Notes: generated by a model not told the origin, from the sequence alone. Positions 8,590 through 16,608 are shown, numbered from the stretch's first letter. The stretch: 64,000 nucleotides of DNA from Flavobacterium lindanitolerans (GCF_002846575.1 NZ_PJND01000007.1:1364001-1428000); one strand, 5' to 3'. Made by a program: numbers and translations.

Positions 8590-9459
8590 ATGCCAATAAA
8601 CAAATCTTTCTTCAGGTTTGATTCCAAACAACGCATGGGTATTTTTGTACTACTCATGATTATACTGATAATACAGTTAACGGCTTATTTTATTGATGTG
8701 ACAATTAAGGAAGACGTCTCTGTTGAAAAACAAGAGTGGCTTTCTCTTCAAGCAGAAATTGATTCCCTGAAAATTGCAAAGACAAGCAGTAAACCGGAAA
8801 TGTATCCTTTTAACCCTAATTTCATTACAGATTATAAAGGCTATAAATTAGGGATGTCTACCATTGAAATAGACAGGCTTCTGGAATTCAGAAAGGCAAA
8901 TAAATATGTAAATTCTGCACAAGAATTTCAGACAGTCACAAAAATTTCCGATTCATTGTTAAATGTCATTTCTCCGTATTTCAAATTTCCGGATTGGGTT
9001 AAAAATAAGAAGAATGATTTTTCACAAGAAAAACAGCCTGCGTTTAAGAAAGAGAAAATAGCACTTATCGATATCAATAAAGCGACCCAGGAAGACCTGA
9101 TGAAAATATATGGAATCGGACCGGGTTTGTCTGAACGGATTTTGAAGCAAAAAGATTTGCTGGGAGGTTTTGTCAGCATGGAGCAGATGAGTGACATATG
9201 GGGATTATCGCCGGAAGTTATTGAAAAGCTAAATGTGCAATTTTATGTTGGATCACTGACGGAAATTAAAAAAATAAAAATAAATGATGCATCTGTAAAA
9301 GAACTGTCTCAATTCCCGTATTTTAGATATCCGGTTAGTAAGGAAATAGTCACTTACAGAAGCATGAATAATGGGGTTTTAACTATTGAGGATTTAACAA
9401 AAGTTAAAGGTTTTCCTGTTGAAAAAATAAAAATAATTGCTTTATATTTGGAATTCTAA
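8590..9459 (+). CDS. Membrane-anchored helix-hairpin-helix (ComEA-like) protein
   Basis: 289 residues. Residues 16-36 (MGIFVLLMIILIIQLTAYFI) form one transmembrane anchor. The region from about residue 70 to the end holds repeated helix-hairpin-helix motifs; the clearest is DINKATQEDLMKIYGIGPGL, followed by further copies around LSQFPYFRYPVSKEIVTYRS and LTKVKGFPVEKIK. This layout (anchor plus HhH) is that of ComEA-type DNA-binding proteins used in DNA uptake. No other competence gene is adjacent, so a competence role is only inferred. It sits 50 bases after the PspC gene and 33 bases before the acyl-CoA dehydrogenase. Confidence 0.8.
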   Translation: MPINKSFFRFDSKQRMGIFVLLMIILIIQLTAYFIDVTIKEDVSVEKQEWLSLQAEIDSLKIAKTSSKPEMYPFNPNFITDYKGYKLGMSTIEIDRLLEFRKANKYVNSAQEFQTVTKISDSLLNVISPYFKFPDWVKNKKNDFSQEKQPAFKKEKIALIDINKATQEDLMKIYGIGPGLSERILKQKDLLGGFVSMEQMSDIWGLSPEVIEKLNVQFYVGSLTEIKKIKINDASVKELSQFPYFRYPVSKEIVTYRSMNNGVLTIEDLTKVKGFPVEKIKIIALYLEF

Positions 9460-9492
9460 AAAAATGATATAAAAATACCCTTAATTATATAT

Positions 9493-10662
9493 ATGAATTC
9501 AACATACTTTACCGAAGAACACGAATTATTTAGAAAGAGCCTACAAGATTTTTTACAAAAAGAAGTGGTCCCGCATATTGAAAAATGGGAAAAAACAGGA
9601 ACAATAGAGCGTTTTATTTGGAAAAAATTTGGCGAAATGGGTTTCTTCGGAATCAATTATCCTGAAGCTTACGGAGGGATGAATTTGGATTTATTTTATA
9701 CTGTGGTCTTTTTAGAGGAGCTTCAAAAAATTAAATCTTCTGGCTTTGCAGCAGCAATGTGGGCTCATGCTTATTTGGCAATGACACACTTAAATGCAGA
9801 AGGCGACGAGAGAATCAAACAGGATTATTTAGCTACGAGTATTTCAGGAGATAAAATAGGGGCATTGTGTATTACAGAGCCTTTTGGAGGAAGTGATGTT
9901 GCCGGAATGCGTACAACAGCAGTTAAGCAGGGTAATAAATATGTTATTAATGGCTCAAAAACTTTTATCACAAACGGTGTCTATGCAGATTATTATGTAG
10001 TAGCAGCCAAAACAAGTCCGGAATTGGGCAATAAGGGTATAAGTATGTTTTTGGTGGATTCGAATCTGAAAGGAATAGCCACTACAAAACTGGATAAATT
10101 AGGATGGAGAGCTTCAGATACTGCCGAAATTGCATTTGATAATGTTGAAATTCCCGAAGAGAATCTTATGGGAGAAGAAGGAAAAGGTTTTCCTTATATT
10201 ATGCAGCATTTTGCACTCGAACGATTGATTATGGCAATAAATGCGCATGCGAGAGCTGAATATGCCATTGAATACACTATAGGATATATGTCGGAACGTG
10301 AGGCGTTTGGAAAAACGATAGACAAATTTCAGGCATTAAGACACACCATTGTTGAACATGCGACAGATGTGGAACACTGCAAAATATTTAACTATGCCAC
10401 AGTTGCCAGGCTAAACCAAAAAGAATATGTGGTGAAAGAGGCCTCGATGGCTAAATTGAAATCTACTAAAGTGGCTGATGAAACAATCTATAGCTGTTTG
10501 CAAATGTTAGGAGGTTATGGATATATGGAAGAATATCCTCTGGCGCGTTTATTAAGAGATAGTCGTTTAGGTCCGATTGGTGGAGGAACCTCAGAAATTT
10601 TAAAAGAAATTTTATCGAAAATAATAATCGACAAGCAGAATTATAAACCGGCGGTAAAATAA
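9493..10662 (+). CDS. Acyl-CoA dehydrogenase (long-chain/isovaleryl-type active-site layout)
   Basis: 389 residues, full family length. FAD and substrate motifs are present: CITEPFGGSDVAG, MSEREAFGKTIDKFQALRHT and QMLGGYGYMEEYPLARLLRD. The C-terminal loop reads GPIGGGTSEI, so the catalytic glutamate found there in medium/short-chain enzymes (YEGT) is absent. Instead E243 occurs in ALERLIMA, the helix-G position used by long-chain and isovaleryl-CoA dehydrogenases. Catalyses alpha,beta-dehydrogenation of an acyl-CoA, passing electrons to ETF. Substrate undetermined; glutaryl-CoA and branched-chain substrates are alternatives. The gene stands alone, without other beta-oxidation genes. Confidence 0.9.
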   Translation: MNSTYFTEEHELFRKSLQDFLQKEVVPHIEKWEKTGTIERFIWKKFGEMGFFGINYPEAYGGMNLDLFYTVVFLEELQKIKSSGFAAAMWAHAYLAMTHLNAEGDERIKQDYLATSISGDKIGALCITEPFGGSDVAGMRTTAVKQGNKYVINGSKTFITNGVYADYYVVAAKTSPELGNKGISMFLVDSNLKGIATTKLDKLGWRASDTAEIAFDNVEIPEENLMGEEGKGFPYIMQHFALERLIMAINAHARAEYAIEYTIGYMSEREAFGKTIDKFQALRHTIVEHATDVEHCKIFNYATVARLNQKEYVVKEASMAKLKSTKVADETIYSCLQMLGGYGYMEEYPLARLLRDSRLGPIGGGTSEILKEILSKIIIDKQNYKPAVK

Positions 10663-10699
10663 ATTTCCAATTTATAATTCTTAATTCATAATTATTTTA

Positions 10700-10707
10700 T
10701 AAGTTTG
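10700..10707 (+). promoter_or_regulatory. -7 box TAAGTTTG of rpsU
   Basis: Exact TAnnTTTG match. Transcription would begin near 10714, leaving a leader of about 23 bases that is largely occupied by the Shine-Dalgarno sequence. Confidence 0.5.
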
Positions 10708-10720
10708 CAGCCTTAATGAG

Positions 10721-10728
10721 AGGAGGTG
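10721..10728 (+). promoter_or_regulatory. Strong Shine-Dalgarno sequence AGGAGGTG before rpsU
   Basis: AGGAGGTG is complementary to the 3' end of 16S rRNA and lies 8 bases before ATG 10737. Other genes here lack such a site, as is normal for Bacteroidota. It fixes the rpsU start at 10737 rather than the upstream ATG at 10716, and it fits published autoregulation of bS21 synthesis in Flavobacterium. Confidence 0.9.
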
Positions 10729-10736
10729 TCATACTT

Positions 10737-10931
10737 ATGTTAATTATACCAATTAAAGACGGAGAAAATATCGATAGAGCATTAAAGCGCTATAAGAGAA
10801 AATTTGATAAAACTGGAACAGTTCGTCAATTAAGAGCACGTCAGGCTTTCATAAAGCCGTCTGTTGTCAGAAGAGCTCAAATCCAAAAAGCTGGTTACAT
10901 CCAAAGCCTTAGAGATCAATTAGAAAATTAA
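10737..10931 (+). CDS. rpsU: 30S ribosomal protein bS21
   Basis: 64 residues starting MLIIPIKDGENIDRALKRY, the normal length and sequence of bacteroidotan bS21, rich in Lys and Arg (RYKRKFDKTGTVRQLRARQA). It binds the 30S platform near the 3' end of 16S rRNA. In Flavobacterium johnsoniae, structural work has shown bS21 with bS6 and bS18 occluding the anti-Shine-Dalgarno sequence. The strong Shine-Dalgarno site just upstream is therefore expected to favour translation by ribosomes lacking bS21. The gene has its own promoter and ends in a terminator whose loop contains the next gene's promoter. Confidence 0.96.
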   Translation: MLIIPIKDGENIDRALKRYKRKFDKTGTVRQLRARQAFIKPSVVRRAQIQKAGYIQSLRDQLEN

Positions 10932-10950
10932 TATTAATTTTCTTCAAGAT

Positions 10951-11000
10951 AAAACCGTTAGTCATGAAAGTTTAATACCTTTGATGCTAACGGTTTTTTT
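10951..11000 (+). terminator. rpsU terminator with long loop
   Basis: AAAACCGTTAG (10951-10961) pairs with CTAACGGTTTT (10987-10997), and the T run continues to 11000. The 25-base loop contains the next gene's -7 box, and the T run directly touches that gene's ATG. Confidence 0.75.
10976..10983 (+). promoter_or_regulatory. -7 box TACCTTTG of the recombinase gene, inside a terminator loop
   Basis: Exact TAnnTTTG match 17 bases before ATG 11001. It lies wholly within the loop of the rpsU terminator hairpin. Confidence 0.55.
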
Positions 11001-11897
11001 ATGCTTGACAATAAAGGATCATTTAAGGATTATCTTCAAAAAGAGAAAAAATATTCCCTTCATACGGTTACGGCCTACAGTAATGATTTGTCTGATTTTG
11101 AGGCTTTTTTAAAACAGGATTTTGATCAGGACAGTCTGGAGGATGTGAATTACAGTCAGATCCGAAGCTGGATTGTTTCCCTGGTCGATGCCGGTATCTC
11201 AAATACGTCGGTTAACAGGAAAATTTCTTCCCTGAAATCATTTTATAAATTCCTTTTGAAAATAAAGCGGATTCAGGTAAGTCCGTTGCTGAAACACAAG
11301 GCGTTAAAAACGCCAAAAAAACTACAAATCCCTTTCTCTGAAAAAGAATTAGATAATGTGTTGAATTATATTGTCTATCCGGAAGGTTTTGAAGGAATTC
11401 GCGACAAGCTTATTATAGATTTGTTTTATACGACAGGAATACGTCGGGCGGAACTGATTGGGCTTAAGGTAGCCAACGTAGATTTGTCGAAAGGTGTTCT
11501 GAAGGTTTTGGGGAAAAGAAATAAAGAGAGGATTCTTCCGATGTTACCCGTGATACAGGAGCAAATACGCTTGTATTTGTCTGAAAGGGCTGGTCTGGAA
11601 GAGATTAAAGACGGGGAGTTTTTCTTTCTTACGTTAAAAGGAGTTAAATTAAGCGATTCGCTTGTTTATCGACTAATAAATATGTACTTTAGTAATGTCT
11701 CGGAGAAAGTAAAAAAGAGTCCGCATGTCTTGCGACATACCTTTGCGACTCATATGCTGAATAACGGGGCAGATTTAAACTCAGTAAAAGAATTATTAGG
11801 ACATTCCAGTTTGGCATCCACTCAAATATATACCCACAGCAGCTTGGCTGAGCTGAAAAAGGTTTACGGAGATGCGCATCCCCGGAATCAGAAATAA
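11001..11897 (+). CDS. Tyrosine recombinase, XerC/XerD type
   Basis: 298 residues, the normal Xer length. The N-terminal SAM-like core-binding domain (about 1-95) starts with FKDYLQKEKKYSLHTVTAYS. The catalytic domain carries Arg in YTTGIRRAELIGL, Lys in VLGKRNKER, His-x-x-Arg in HVLRHTFATHML, His in LLGHSSLASTQIYTH and Tyr in the same segment. Likely one of the pair that resolves chromosome dimers at dif; sequence alone does not tell XerC from XerD. Its position between rpsU and hpf within a housekeeping block, and the absence of any flanking repeats, argue against a mobile-element integrase. Confidence 0.9.
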   Translation: MLDNKGSFKDYLQKEKKYSLHTVTAYSNDLSDFEAFLKQDFDQDSLEDVNYSQIRSWIVSLVDAGISNTSVNRKISSLKSFYKFLLKIKRIQVSPLLKHKALKTPKKLQIPFSEKELDNVLNYIVYPEGFEGIRDKLIIDLFYTTGIRRAELIGLKVANVDLSKGVLKVLGKRNKERILPMLPVIQEQIRLYLSERAGLEEIKDGEFFFLTLKGVKLSDSLVYRLINMYFSNVSEKVKKSPHVLRHTFATHMLNNGADLNSVKELLGHSSLASTQIYTHSSLAELKKVYGDAHPRNQK

Positions 11898-11932
11898 TTC
11901 AAAAATGTTCAACCATGTAAAATTTTATTATT

Positions 11933-12235
11933 ATGAAGGTAAACGTTCATGCAGTTAACTTTAATGTTGACGGAAAGCTTGTAGCATTCATTCAGGCCAG
12001 ATTGGATAAGTTAGAAAAGTACTATGACAGAGTGGTTTCGTCAGATGTTTTTTTGAAGGTGGAAAAAACGAGTGATAAGGAAAATAAGATAGTGGAGATA
12101 AAAATCCATGTTCCCGGAGATGAGTTTATTGTCAAAAAACAATGTAAAACATTTGAGGAAGGAGTAGAACTTTCGTCTGAAGCTTTAGAGAGGTTGTTGG
12201 TGAAACGAAAAGAAAAGATAAGAACACATATATAA
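11933..12235 (+). CDS. hpf: Ribosome hibernation factor, short form (HPF/RaiA family)
   Basis: 100 residues starting MKVNVHAVNFNVDGKL; a single beta-alpha-beta S30AE domain with AFIQARLDKLEKYYDRV and a basic C-terminus (VKRKEKIRTHI). It lacks the C-terminal dimerisation domain of long-form HPF. Members bind the 30S decoding region and silence ribosomes in slow growth. It lies 35 bases after the recombinase, probably co-transcribed, and ends shortly before a terminator and the tRNA promoter. The family is clear; short HPF versus YfiA-like behaviour is not decided. Confidence 0.88.
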   Translation: MKVNVHAVNFNVDGKLVAFIQARLDKLEKYYDRVVSSDVFLKVEKTSDKENKIVEIKIHVPGDEFIVKKQCKTFEEGVELSSEALERLLVKRKEKIRTHI

Positions 12236-12258
12236 TATAATTTTTTTTCAAAAATATT

Positions 12259-12288
12259 TTGATTAAGAAACAAAATGATATACATTTG
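12259..12288 (+). promoter_or_regulatory. Promoter of the tRNA-tuf transcription unit
   Basis: TTG (12259-12261), a 19-base spacer and TACATTTG (12281-12288), a full match to the flavobacterial promoter consensus. It lies 38 bases before the first tRNA. Confidence 0.75.
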
Positions 12289-12289
12289 C

Positions 12290-12317
12290 AGTCCGTTAGA
12301 AATAGCGGACTTTTTTT
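12290..12317 (+). terminator. Hairpin and T run between hpf and the tRNA cluster
   Basis: AGTCCGTTA and TAGCGGACT pair across a GAAA tetraloop, followed by TTTTTTT. It probably ends the hpf transcript. The predicted start of the tRNA transcript falls inside the left arm. Confidence 0.75.
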
Positions 12318-12326
12318 ATTGAGTTT

Positions 12327-12400
12327 GCCGGTGTAGCTCAGCTGGCTAGAGCAGCTGATTTGTAATCAGCAGGTCGTGGGTTCGAGTCCCTCTATCGGCT
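12327..12400 (+). tRNA. tRNA-Thr (anticodon TGT)
   Basis: A cloverleaf can be folded: acceptor GCCGGTG with TATCGGC, anticodon stem CTGAT/ATCAG around loop TTGTA, and T loop GGTTCGAGTCC. The anticodon TGT reads ACN threonine codons. CCA is not fully encoded. Confidence 0.92.
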
Positions 12401-12434
12401 CAGTTCTTTTATTAGATTGAAAACAAAATGGTTA

Positions 12435-12515
12435 GGGGAGATACTCAAGCGGCCAACGAGGACGGACTGTAAATCCGTTGGGAAACCTTCGCAGGTTCGA
12501 ATCCTGCTCTCCCCA
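12435..12515 (+). tRNA. tRNA-Tyr (anticodon GTA)
   Basis: 81 bases with the long variable arm of class II tRNAs. The acceptor GGGGAGA pairs with TCTCCCC; the anticodon loop contains GTA in GGACTGTAAATCC; the discriminator is A. Confidence 0.93.
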
Positions 12516-12539
12516 CAAAAAAAATGATTTGTGGGTTAG

Positions 12540-12563
12540 GATTTAAGATTTGTGTCTTAAATC
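12540..12563 (+). repeat. Perfect inverted repeat in the tRNA-Tyr/tRNA-Thr gap
   Basis: GATTTAAGA and TCTTAAATC flank a 6-base loop (TTTGTG). A third related piece (CCTTAAATC) follows. No T run. Possibly an RNA-processing structure between tRNAs. Confidence 0.5.
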
Positions 12564-12601
12564 AAAAACCTTAAATCAGAAAATCCTAATCGGGATTCCC
12601 T

Positions 12602-12673
12602 GCCGGTGTAGCTCAGGGGTAGAGTGCTTCCTTGGTAAGGAAGAGGTCACGGGTTCAAATCCCGTCATTGGCT
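12602..12673 (+). tRNA. tRNA-Thr (anticodon GGT)
   Basis: Acceptor GCCGGTG pairs with CATTGGC, anticodon stem CTTCC/GGAAG surrounds loop TTGGTAA (anticodon GGT), and the T arm is ACGGGTTCAAATCCCGT. It lies 54 bases before tuf. Confidence 0.92.
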
Positions 12674-12727
12674 CAAGTAAGTAAGAATTTGAACACTAAT
12701 ATATAACTAAGATTAAAATTAAGTAAA

Positions 12728-13921
12728 ATGGCAAAGGAGAATTTTAACCGTTCCAAACCGCACTTAAATATAGGTACAATTGGACACGTAGATCACGGAA
12801 AAACTACATTGACTGCTGCAATTACTAAAGTAATGGCAGAAGCTGGTTTTTCTAAAACAGCTGCAAAATCTTTCGATCAGATTGATAATGCTCCTGAAGA
12901 AAAAGAAAGAGGTATTACGATCAATACATCACACGTTGAGTACGAAACTGCTAACCGTCACTACGCACACGTTGACTGTCCAGGTCACGCGGATTACGTA
13001 AAGAACATGGTTACTGGTGCTGCTCAGATGGACGGTGCTATCTTGGTTGTAGCTGCTACTGACGGACCAATGCCGCAAACTCGTGAGCACATCCTTTTAG
13101 GTCGCCAGGTAGGTATTCCTAGAATCGTTGTATTCATGAACAAAGTGGATATGGTTGATGATGCTGAGTTGTTAGAGCTAGTTGAAATGGAAATCAGAGA
13201 CTTGTTGTCTTTCTACGAATATGATGGAGATAATGGTCCAGTTATCCAAGGTTCTGCTTTGGGTGGATTGAACGGAGATGCTACATGGGTTCCTAAAATT
13301 ATGGAATTGATGGAAGCTGTTGACAACTGGATTGAAGAGCCAGTTCGTGACGTTGCTAAGCCATTCTTGATGCCAGTTGAAGACGTATTTACAATTACAG
13401 GTCGTGGAACTGTTGCTACAGGTCGTATTGAAACTGGAGTTGCAAACACAGGAGATGCTGTTGAAATCATCGGTATGGGAGCTGACAAATTGACTTCTAC
13501 AATTACTGGAGTTGAGATGTTCCGTAAAATCCTTGACAGAGGTGAAGCTGGAGATAACGTAGGTTTGTTGTTGAGAGGTATTGATAAAGCTGATATCAAA
13601 AGAGGTATGGTTATTATTAAGCCAGGATCAGTTAAGCCACACGCTAAATTTAAAGCTGAGGTTTATATCTTGAAAAAAGAAGAAGGTGGTCGTCACACGC
13701 CATTCCACAATAACTACCGTCCACAGTTCTACGTACGTACAACTGACGTAACAGGAGTTATTGCTTTACCAGCAGGTGTAGAGATGGTAATGCCAGGTGA
13801 TAACTTGACTATCGAAGTTAGCTTGTTGAGCCCAATTGCAATGAACGTAGGTTTACGTTTCGCTATCCGTGAGGGTGGTAGAACAGTTGGTGCTGGTCAG
13901 GTAACTGAAATTTTAGACTAA
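12728..13921 (+). CDS. tuf: Translation elongation factor EF-Tu
   Basis: 397 residues. GTPase motifs [16 protein letters not shown] and NKVD are intact, followed by beta-barrel domains 2 and 3 ([15 protein letters not shown] and the closing [11 protein letters not shown]). Delivers aminoacyl-tRNA to the ribosome. The gene follows the Thr-Tyr-Thr tRNA cluster, the classic tRNA-tufB arrangement, and probably shares its promoter at 12259-12288. A hairpin with a short T run follows, yet no promoter is visible before tRNA-Trp, so partial read-through into secE-nusG is likely. Confidence 0.98.
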   Translation: MAKENFNRSKPHLNIGTIGHVDHGKTTLTAAITKVMAEAGFSKTAAKSFDQIDNAPEEKERGITINTSHVEYETANRHYAHVDCPGHADYVKNMVTGAAQMDGAILVVAATDGPMPQTREHILLGRQVGIPRIVVFMNKVDMVDDAELLELVEMEIRDLLSFYEYDGDNGPVIQGSALGGLNGDATWVPKIMELMEAVDNWIEEPVRDVAKPFLMPVEDVFTITGRGTVATGRIETGVANTGDAVEIIGMGADKLTSTITGVEMFRKILDRGEAGDNVGLLLRGIDKADIKRGMVIIKPGSVKPHAKFKAEVYILKKEEGGRHTPFHNNYRPQFYVRTTDVTGVIALPAGVEMVMPGDNLTIEVSLLSPIAMNVGLRFAIREGGRTVGAGQVTEILD

Positions 13922-13940
13922 TTATCTATTAAATAAATAG

Positions 13941-13976
13941 CCAGCAGAGAGCCTCTGGGTTGCTCTGCTGGTTTTT
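13941..13976 (+). terminator. Terminator-like hairpin after tuf
   Basis: CCAGCAGAG (13941-13949) pairs with CTCTGCTGG (13963-13971), followed by TTTTT. As tRNA-Trp begins 6 bases later without a visible promoter, it may act as a partial terminator. Confidence 0.7.
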
Positions 13977-13981
13977 AATAA

Positions 13982-14052
13982 ACGGGCGTAGTTCAAGGGT
14001 AGAATAGCGGTCTCCAAAACCGTTGATGGGGGTTCGAATCCCTCCGCCCGTG
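13982..14052 (+). tRNA. tRNA-Trp (anticodon CCA)
   Basis: Acceptor ACGGGCG pairs with CGCCCGT, the discriminator is G, the anticodon loop is CTCCAAA in GCGGTCTCCAAAACCGT, and the T arm is GGGGTTCGAATCCCTC. It stands directly before secE, as in many bacteria. Confidence 0.93.
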
Positions 14053-14067
14053 CAAAAATAAATTACA

Positions 14068-14265
14068 ATGACAAAAGTTGTTAATTACATAACCGAAGCT
14101 TTCGGTGAATTAAAAAATAATGTTACTTGGCCGGAATGGGCAGAAGTACAGCGCTTGACAATTGTAGTTGCTGTTTTCTCTGTAATATTCGCCTTGGCAA
14201 CATGGGGAGTAGACGTTGTTTTCGCAAAAGCATTAGCTGGTTTCTTTAATTTGATAAAAGGTTAA
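14068..14265 (+). CDS. secE: Preprotein translocase subunit SecE
   Basis: 65 residues with the single-helix form of SecE: an amphipathic part (ITEAFGELKNNVTWPEWAEV) and one membrane helix (LTIVVAVFSVIFALATWGVD). SecE clamps SecY in the inner membrane. It lies between tRNA-Trp and nusG, the near-universal position, 9 bases before nusG. Confidence 0.95.
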   Translation: MTKVVNYITEAFGELKNNVTWPEWAEVQRLTIVVAVFSVIFALATWGVDVVFAKALAGFFNLIKG

Positions 14266-14274
14266 TTTTTTGAG

Positions 14275-14826
14275 ATGGCGGATAATAATGTGAAAAAATG
14301 GTATGTGGTCAGAGCGGTAAGCGGACAGGAAAACAAAGTCAAAGCTTATATCGAAACTGAAATCAACAGATTGGGAATGGCTGATTATATTTCTCAGGTG
14401 CTTGTACCTACTGAAAAAGTAGTGCAGGTAAGAGATGGGAAAAAAATCAGCAAAGACAAAGTCTATTTTCCTGGTTATGTAATGATTGAGGCTAATCTTG
14501 TTGGCGAAATACCTCATATTATCAAGTCTATTACTAGTGTTATTGGTTTCTTAGGGGAAGTTAAAGGGGGTGACCCTGTGCCTTTAAGACAATCTGAGGT
14601 AAACAGGATGTTAGGAAAAGTAGATGAGTTGGCTGTTAAGACAGACAATCATGCTATTCCTTTTACTGTTGGAGAAACAATTAAGGTTGTTGATGGTCCT
14701 TTCAATGGTTTCAACGGAACTGTTGAGAAAATCAATGAAGAAAAGCGTAAGCTTGAGGTAATGGTGAAAATTTTCGGTAGAAAGACGCCATTAGAATTGA
14801 GTTTTATGCAAGTTGAAAAAGTATAA
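14275..14826 (+). CDS. nusG: Transcription termination/antitermination factor NusG
   Basis: 183 residues. The NGN domain (KKWYVVRAVSGQENKVKAYI) is followed by a KOW domain with VVDGPFNGFNGTVEKINEEK. It binds RNA polymerase and links it to Rho or ribosomal protein S10. Start ATG 14275 lies 9 bases after secE. Normal length, no insert between domains. Confidence 0.96.
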   Translation: MADNNVKKWYVVRAVSGQENKVKAYIETEINRLGMADYISQVLVPTEKVVQVRDGKKISKDKVYFPGYVMIEANLVGEIPHIIKSITSVIGFLGEVKGGDPVPLRQSEVNRMLGKVDELAVKTDNHAIPFTVGETIKVVDGPFNGFNGTVEKINEEKRKLEVMVKIFGRKTPLELSFMQVEKV

Positions 14827-14894
14827 TTTTTGTTACACATATAGTAAAAACCGCATCTATCGCTTCCAAGATGATGCGTTAAATTTTTTAAACA

Positions 14895-15335
14895 ATGGCT
14901 AAAGAGATTAGTAAAGTAGTTAAACTACAAGTTAAGGGAGGTGCCGCGAATCCATCGCCACCGGTTGGACCTGCTCTGGGTGCTGCTGGGGTTAACATCA
15001 TGGAGTTCTGTAAGCAATTTAATGCTAGAACACAAGATAAGCCTGGCAAAGTGTTACCAGTACAAATTACTGTTTACAAAGATAAGTCTTTCGACTTCGT
15101 TGTAAAAACACCACCTGCTGCTATTCAACTATTAGAGGCTGCAAAATTGAAGTCTGGTTCTGGAGAGCCTAATCGTAAAAAAGTAGCGAAAGTTACTATG
15201 GATCAGATTAGAGCTATCGCTGAGGACAAGATGGCTGATTTGAACGCGTTCACAATTGAGTCTGCTATGAGCATGATTGCTGGAACAGCTAGATCTATGG
15301 GTATAACTGTAACGGGAGACGCTCCTTCTAATTAA
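14895..15335 (+). CDS. rplK: 50S ribosomal protein uL11
   Basis: 146 residues with the family's N-terminal proline-rich segment ([20 protein letters not shown]) and RNA-binding C-terminal domain ending in [11 protein letters not shown]. Forms the GTPase-associated centre with 23S rRNA. The 68-base gap after nusG can fold into an imperfect hairpin (GCATC with GATGATGC around 14853-14880), a plausible place for L1 autoregulation, though not shown. Confidence 0.97.
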   Translation: MAKEISKVVKLQVKGGAANPSPPVGPALGAAGVNIMEFCKQFNARTQDKPGKVLPVQITVYKDKSFDFVVKTPPAAIQLLEAAKLKSGSGEPNRKKVAKVTMDQIRAIAEDKMADLNAFTIESAMSMIAGTARSMGITVTGDAPSN

Positions 15336-15343
15336 GAAAAGAC

Positions 15344-16033
15344 ATGGCAAAATTGACAAAAAAACAAAAAGAAGCTGCATCAAAAATTGAGAAAAACAAG
15401 CTGTATTCTTTGAAAGATGCTTCTGCATTAATCAAGACAGTTGCTTCTGCAAAATTTGATGAGTCTGTTGATATCGCTGTTAAATTGGGTGTAGATCCAA
15501 GAAAAGCAAATCAAATGGTTAGAGGTGTAGTAACATTGCCTCACGGAACTGGAAAAGATGTTAGAGTTTTGGCATTGGTTACTCCAGATAAAGAAGCTGA
15601 AGCTAAAGCTGCTGGTGCAGACCACGTAGGTTTAGACGACTATTTGCAAAAAATCAAAGATGGTTGGACAGATGTTGATGTAATCATCACTATGCCGGCT
15701 GTAATGGGTAAACTGGGACCATTAGGAAGAATCTTAGGGCCAAGAGGTCTTATGCCAAACCCTAAGACAGGAACAGTTACTATGGATGTTGCAAAAGCAG
15801 TTCAGGAAGTAAAATCAGGTAAAATCGACTTTAAAGTTGACAAGACTGGTATCGTTCATGCAGGAATCGGAAGAGTTTCTTTCGGTGCTGAGCAAATCTC
15901 AGAAAATGCGCATGAAATTATTCAAACATTAATCAAAATGAAACCAACTGCAGCGAAAGGTACTTACATTAAGAGTATCCACATCTCAGCAACAATGAGT
16001 CCTGCTATTGCTTTAGATCCTAAAGCGGTATAA
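15344..16033 (+). CDS. rplA: 50S ribosomal protein uL1
   Basis: 229 residues. Contains the characteristic [20 protein letters not shown] segment of the L1 family. Binds the L1 stalk of 23S rRNA and in other bacteria represses its own operon mRNA. It lies 8 bases after rplK, translationally close-coupled. Confidence 0.97.
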   Translation: MAKLTKKQKEAASKIEKNKLYSLKDASALIKTVASAKFDESVDIAVKLGVDPRKANQMVRGVVTLPHGTGKDVRVLALVTPDKEAEAKAAGADHVGLDDYLQKIKDGWTDVDVIITMPAVMGKLGPLGRILGPRGLMPNPKTGTVTMDVAKAVQEVKSGKIDFKVDKTGIVHAGIGRVSFGAEQISENAHEIIQTLIKMKPTAAKGTYIKSIHISATMSPAIALDPKAV

Positions 16034-16055
16034 TTGGTAGTTAAAAATTTTTAGT

Positions 16056-16556
16056 ATGACTAGAGAAGAAAAATCAATCGCGATTGGAGATTTAACTGCA
16101 CAGTTAGCTGGTACAAATATTGTTTATGTAGCAGATATTTCTGGACTAAATGCAGAAACTACTTCAAGTTTAAGAAGAGCTTGCTTCAAAGCGGGTATCA
16201 AACTGGAAGTTGTTAAGAACACATTGCTTGAAAAAGCTATGGAAGCTTCTGAAAACAACTACGGTGAACTACCAGGAGTTTTGAAAGGAAACACTTCTAT
16301 ATTCATTGCAGACGTAGCTAATGCTCCTGCAAAAATCATTAAAGAATTCCGTAAAAAATCTGATAAGCCAGTTTTTAAAGGGGCATTCATCAACAATGAA
16401 ATTTACATTGGAGATAACCTTTTAGATTCTCTTGCTTCACTTAAATCTAAGGAAGAAGTTATCGGAGAAATCATCGGATTACTTCAGTCTCCGGCTCAAA
16501 GAGTTATTTCTGCTCTTAAGAACCAATTCGCTAGCGAAGAAGGAGCTGAGTCTTAA
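16056..16556 (+). CDS. rplJ: 50S ribosomal protein uL10
   Basis: 166 residues, MTREEKSIAIGDLTAQL at the N-terminus and the L7/L12-binding helix at the C-terminus (AQRVISALKNQF). Base of the ribosomal stalk. Only 22 bases separate it from rplA, so any L10 autoregulatory leader must lie in the rplA coding region or be absent. Confidence 0.97.
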   Translation: MTREEKSIAIGDLTAQLAGTNIVYVADISGLNAETTSSLRRACFKAGIKLEVVKNTLLEKAMEASENNYGELPGVLKGNTSIFIADVANAPAKIIKEFRKKSDKPVFKGAFINNEIYIGDNLLDSLASLKSKEEVIGEIIGLLQSPAQRVISALKNQFASEEGAES

Positions 16557-16608
16557 TCAGTACGCACAAATAAATTATATTTAAAAAATCATTTAAACGA
16601 TAGAAAAA

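Noticed and set aside
11001..11897. Tyrosine recombinase as a mobile-element integrase
   Set aside because: Normal Xer length, no att-like repeats, no cargo genes, housekeeping neighbours on both sides.
12516..12601. Possible tRNA-Gly between tRNA-Tyr and the second tRNA-Thr
   Set aside because: No acceptor stem, T loop or anticodon stem can be formed; only a simple inverted repeat is present.
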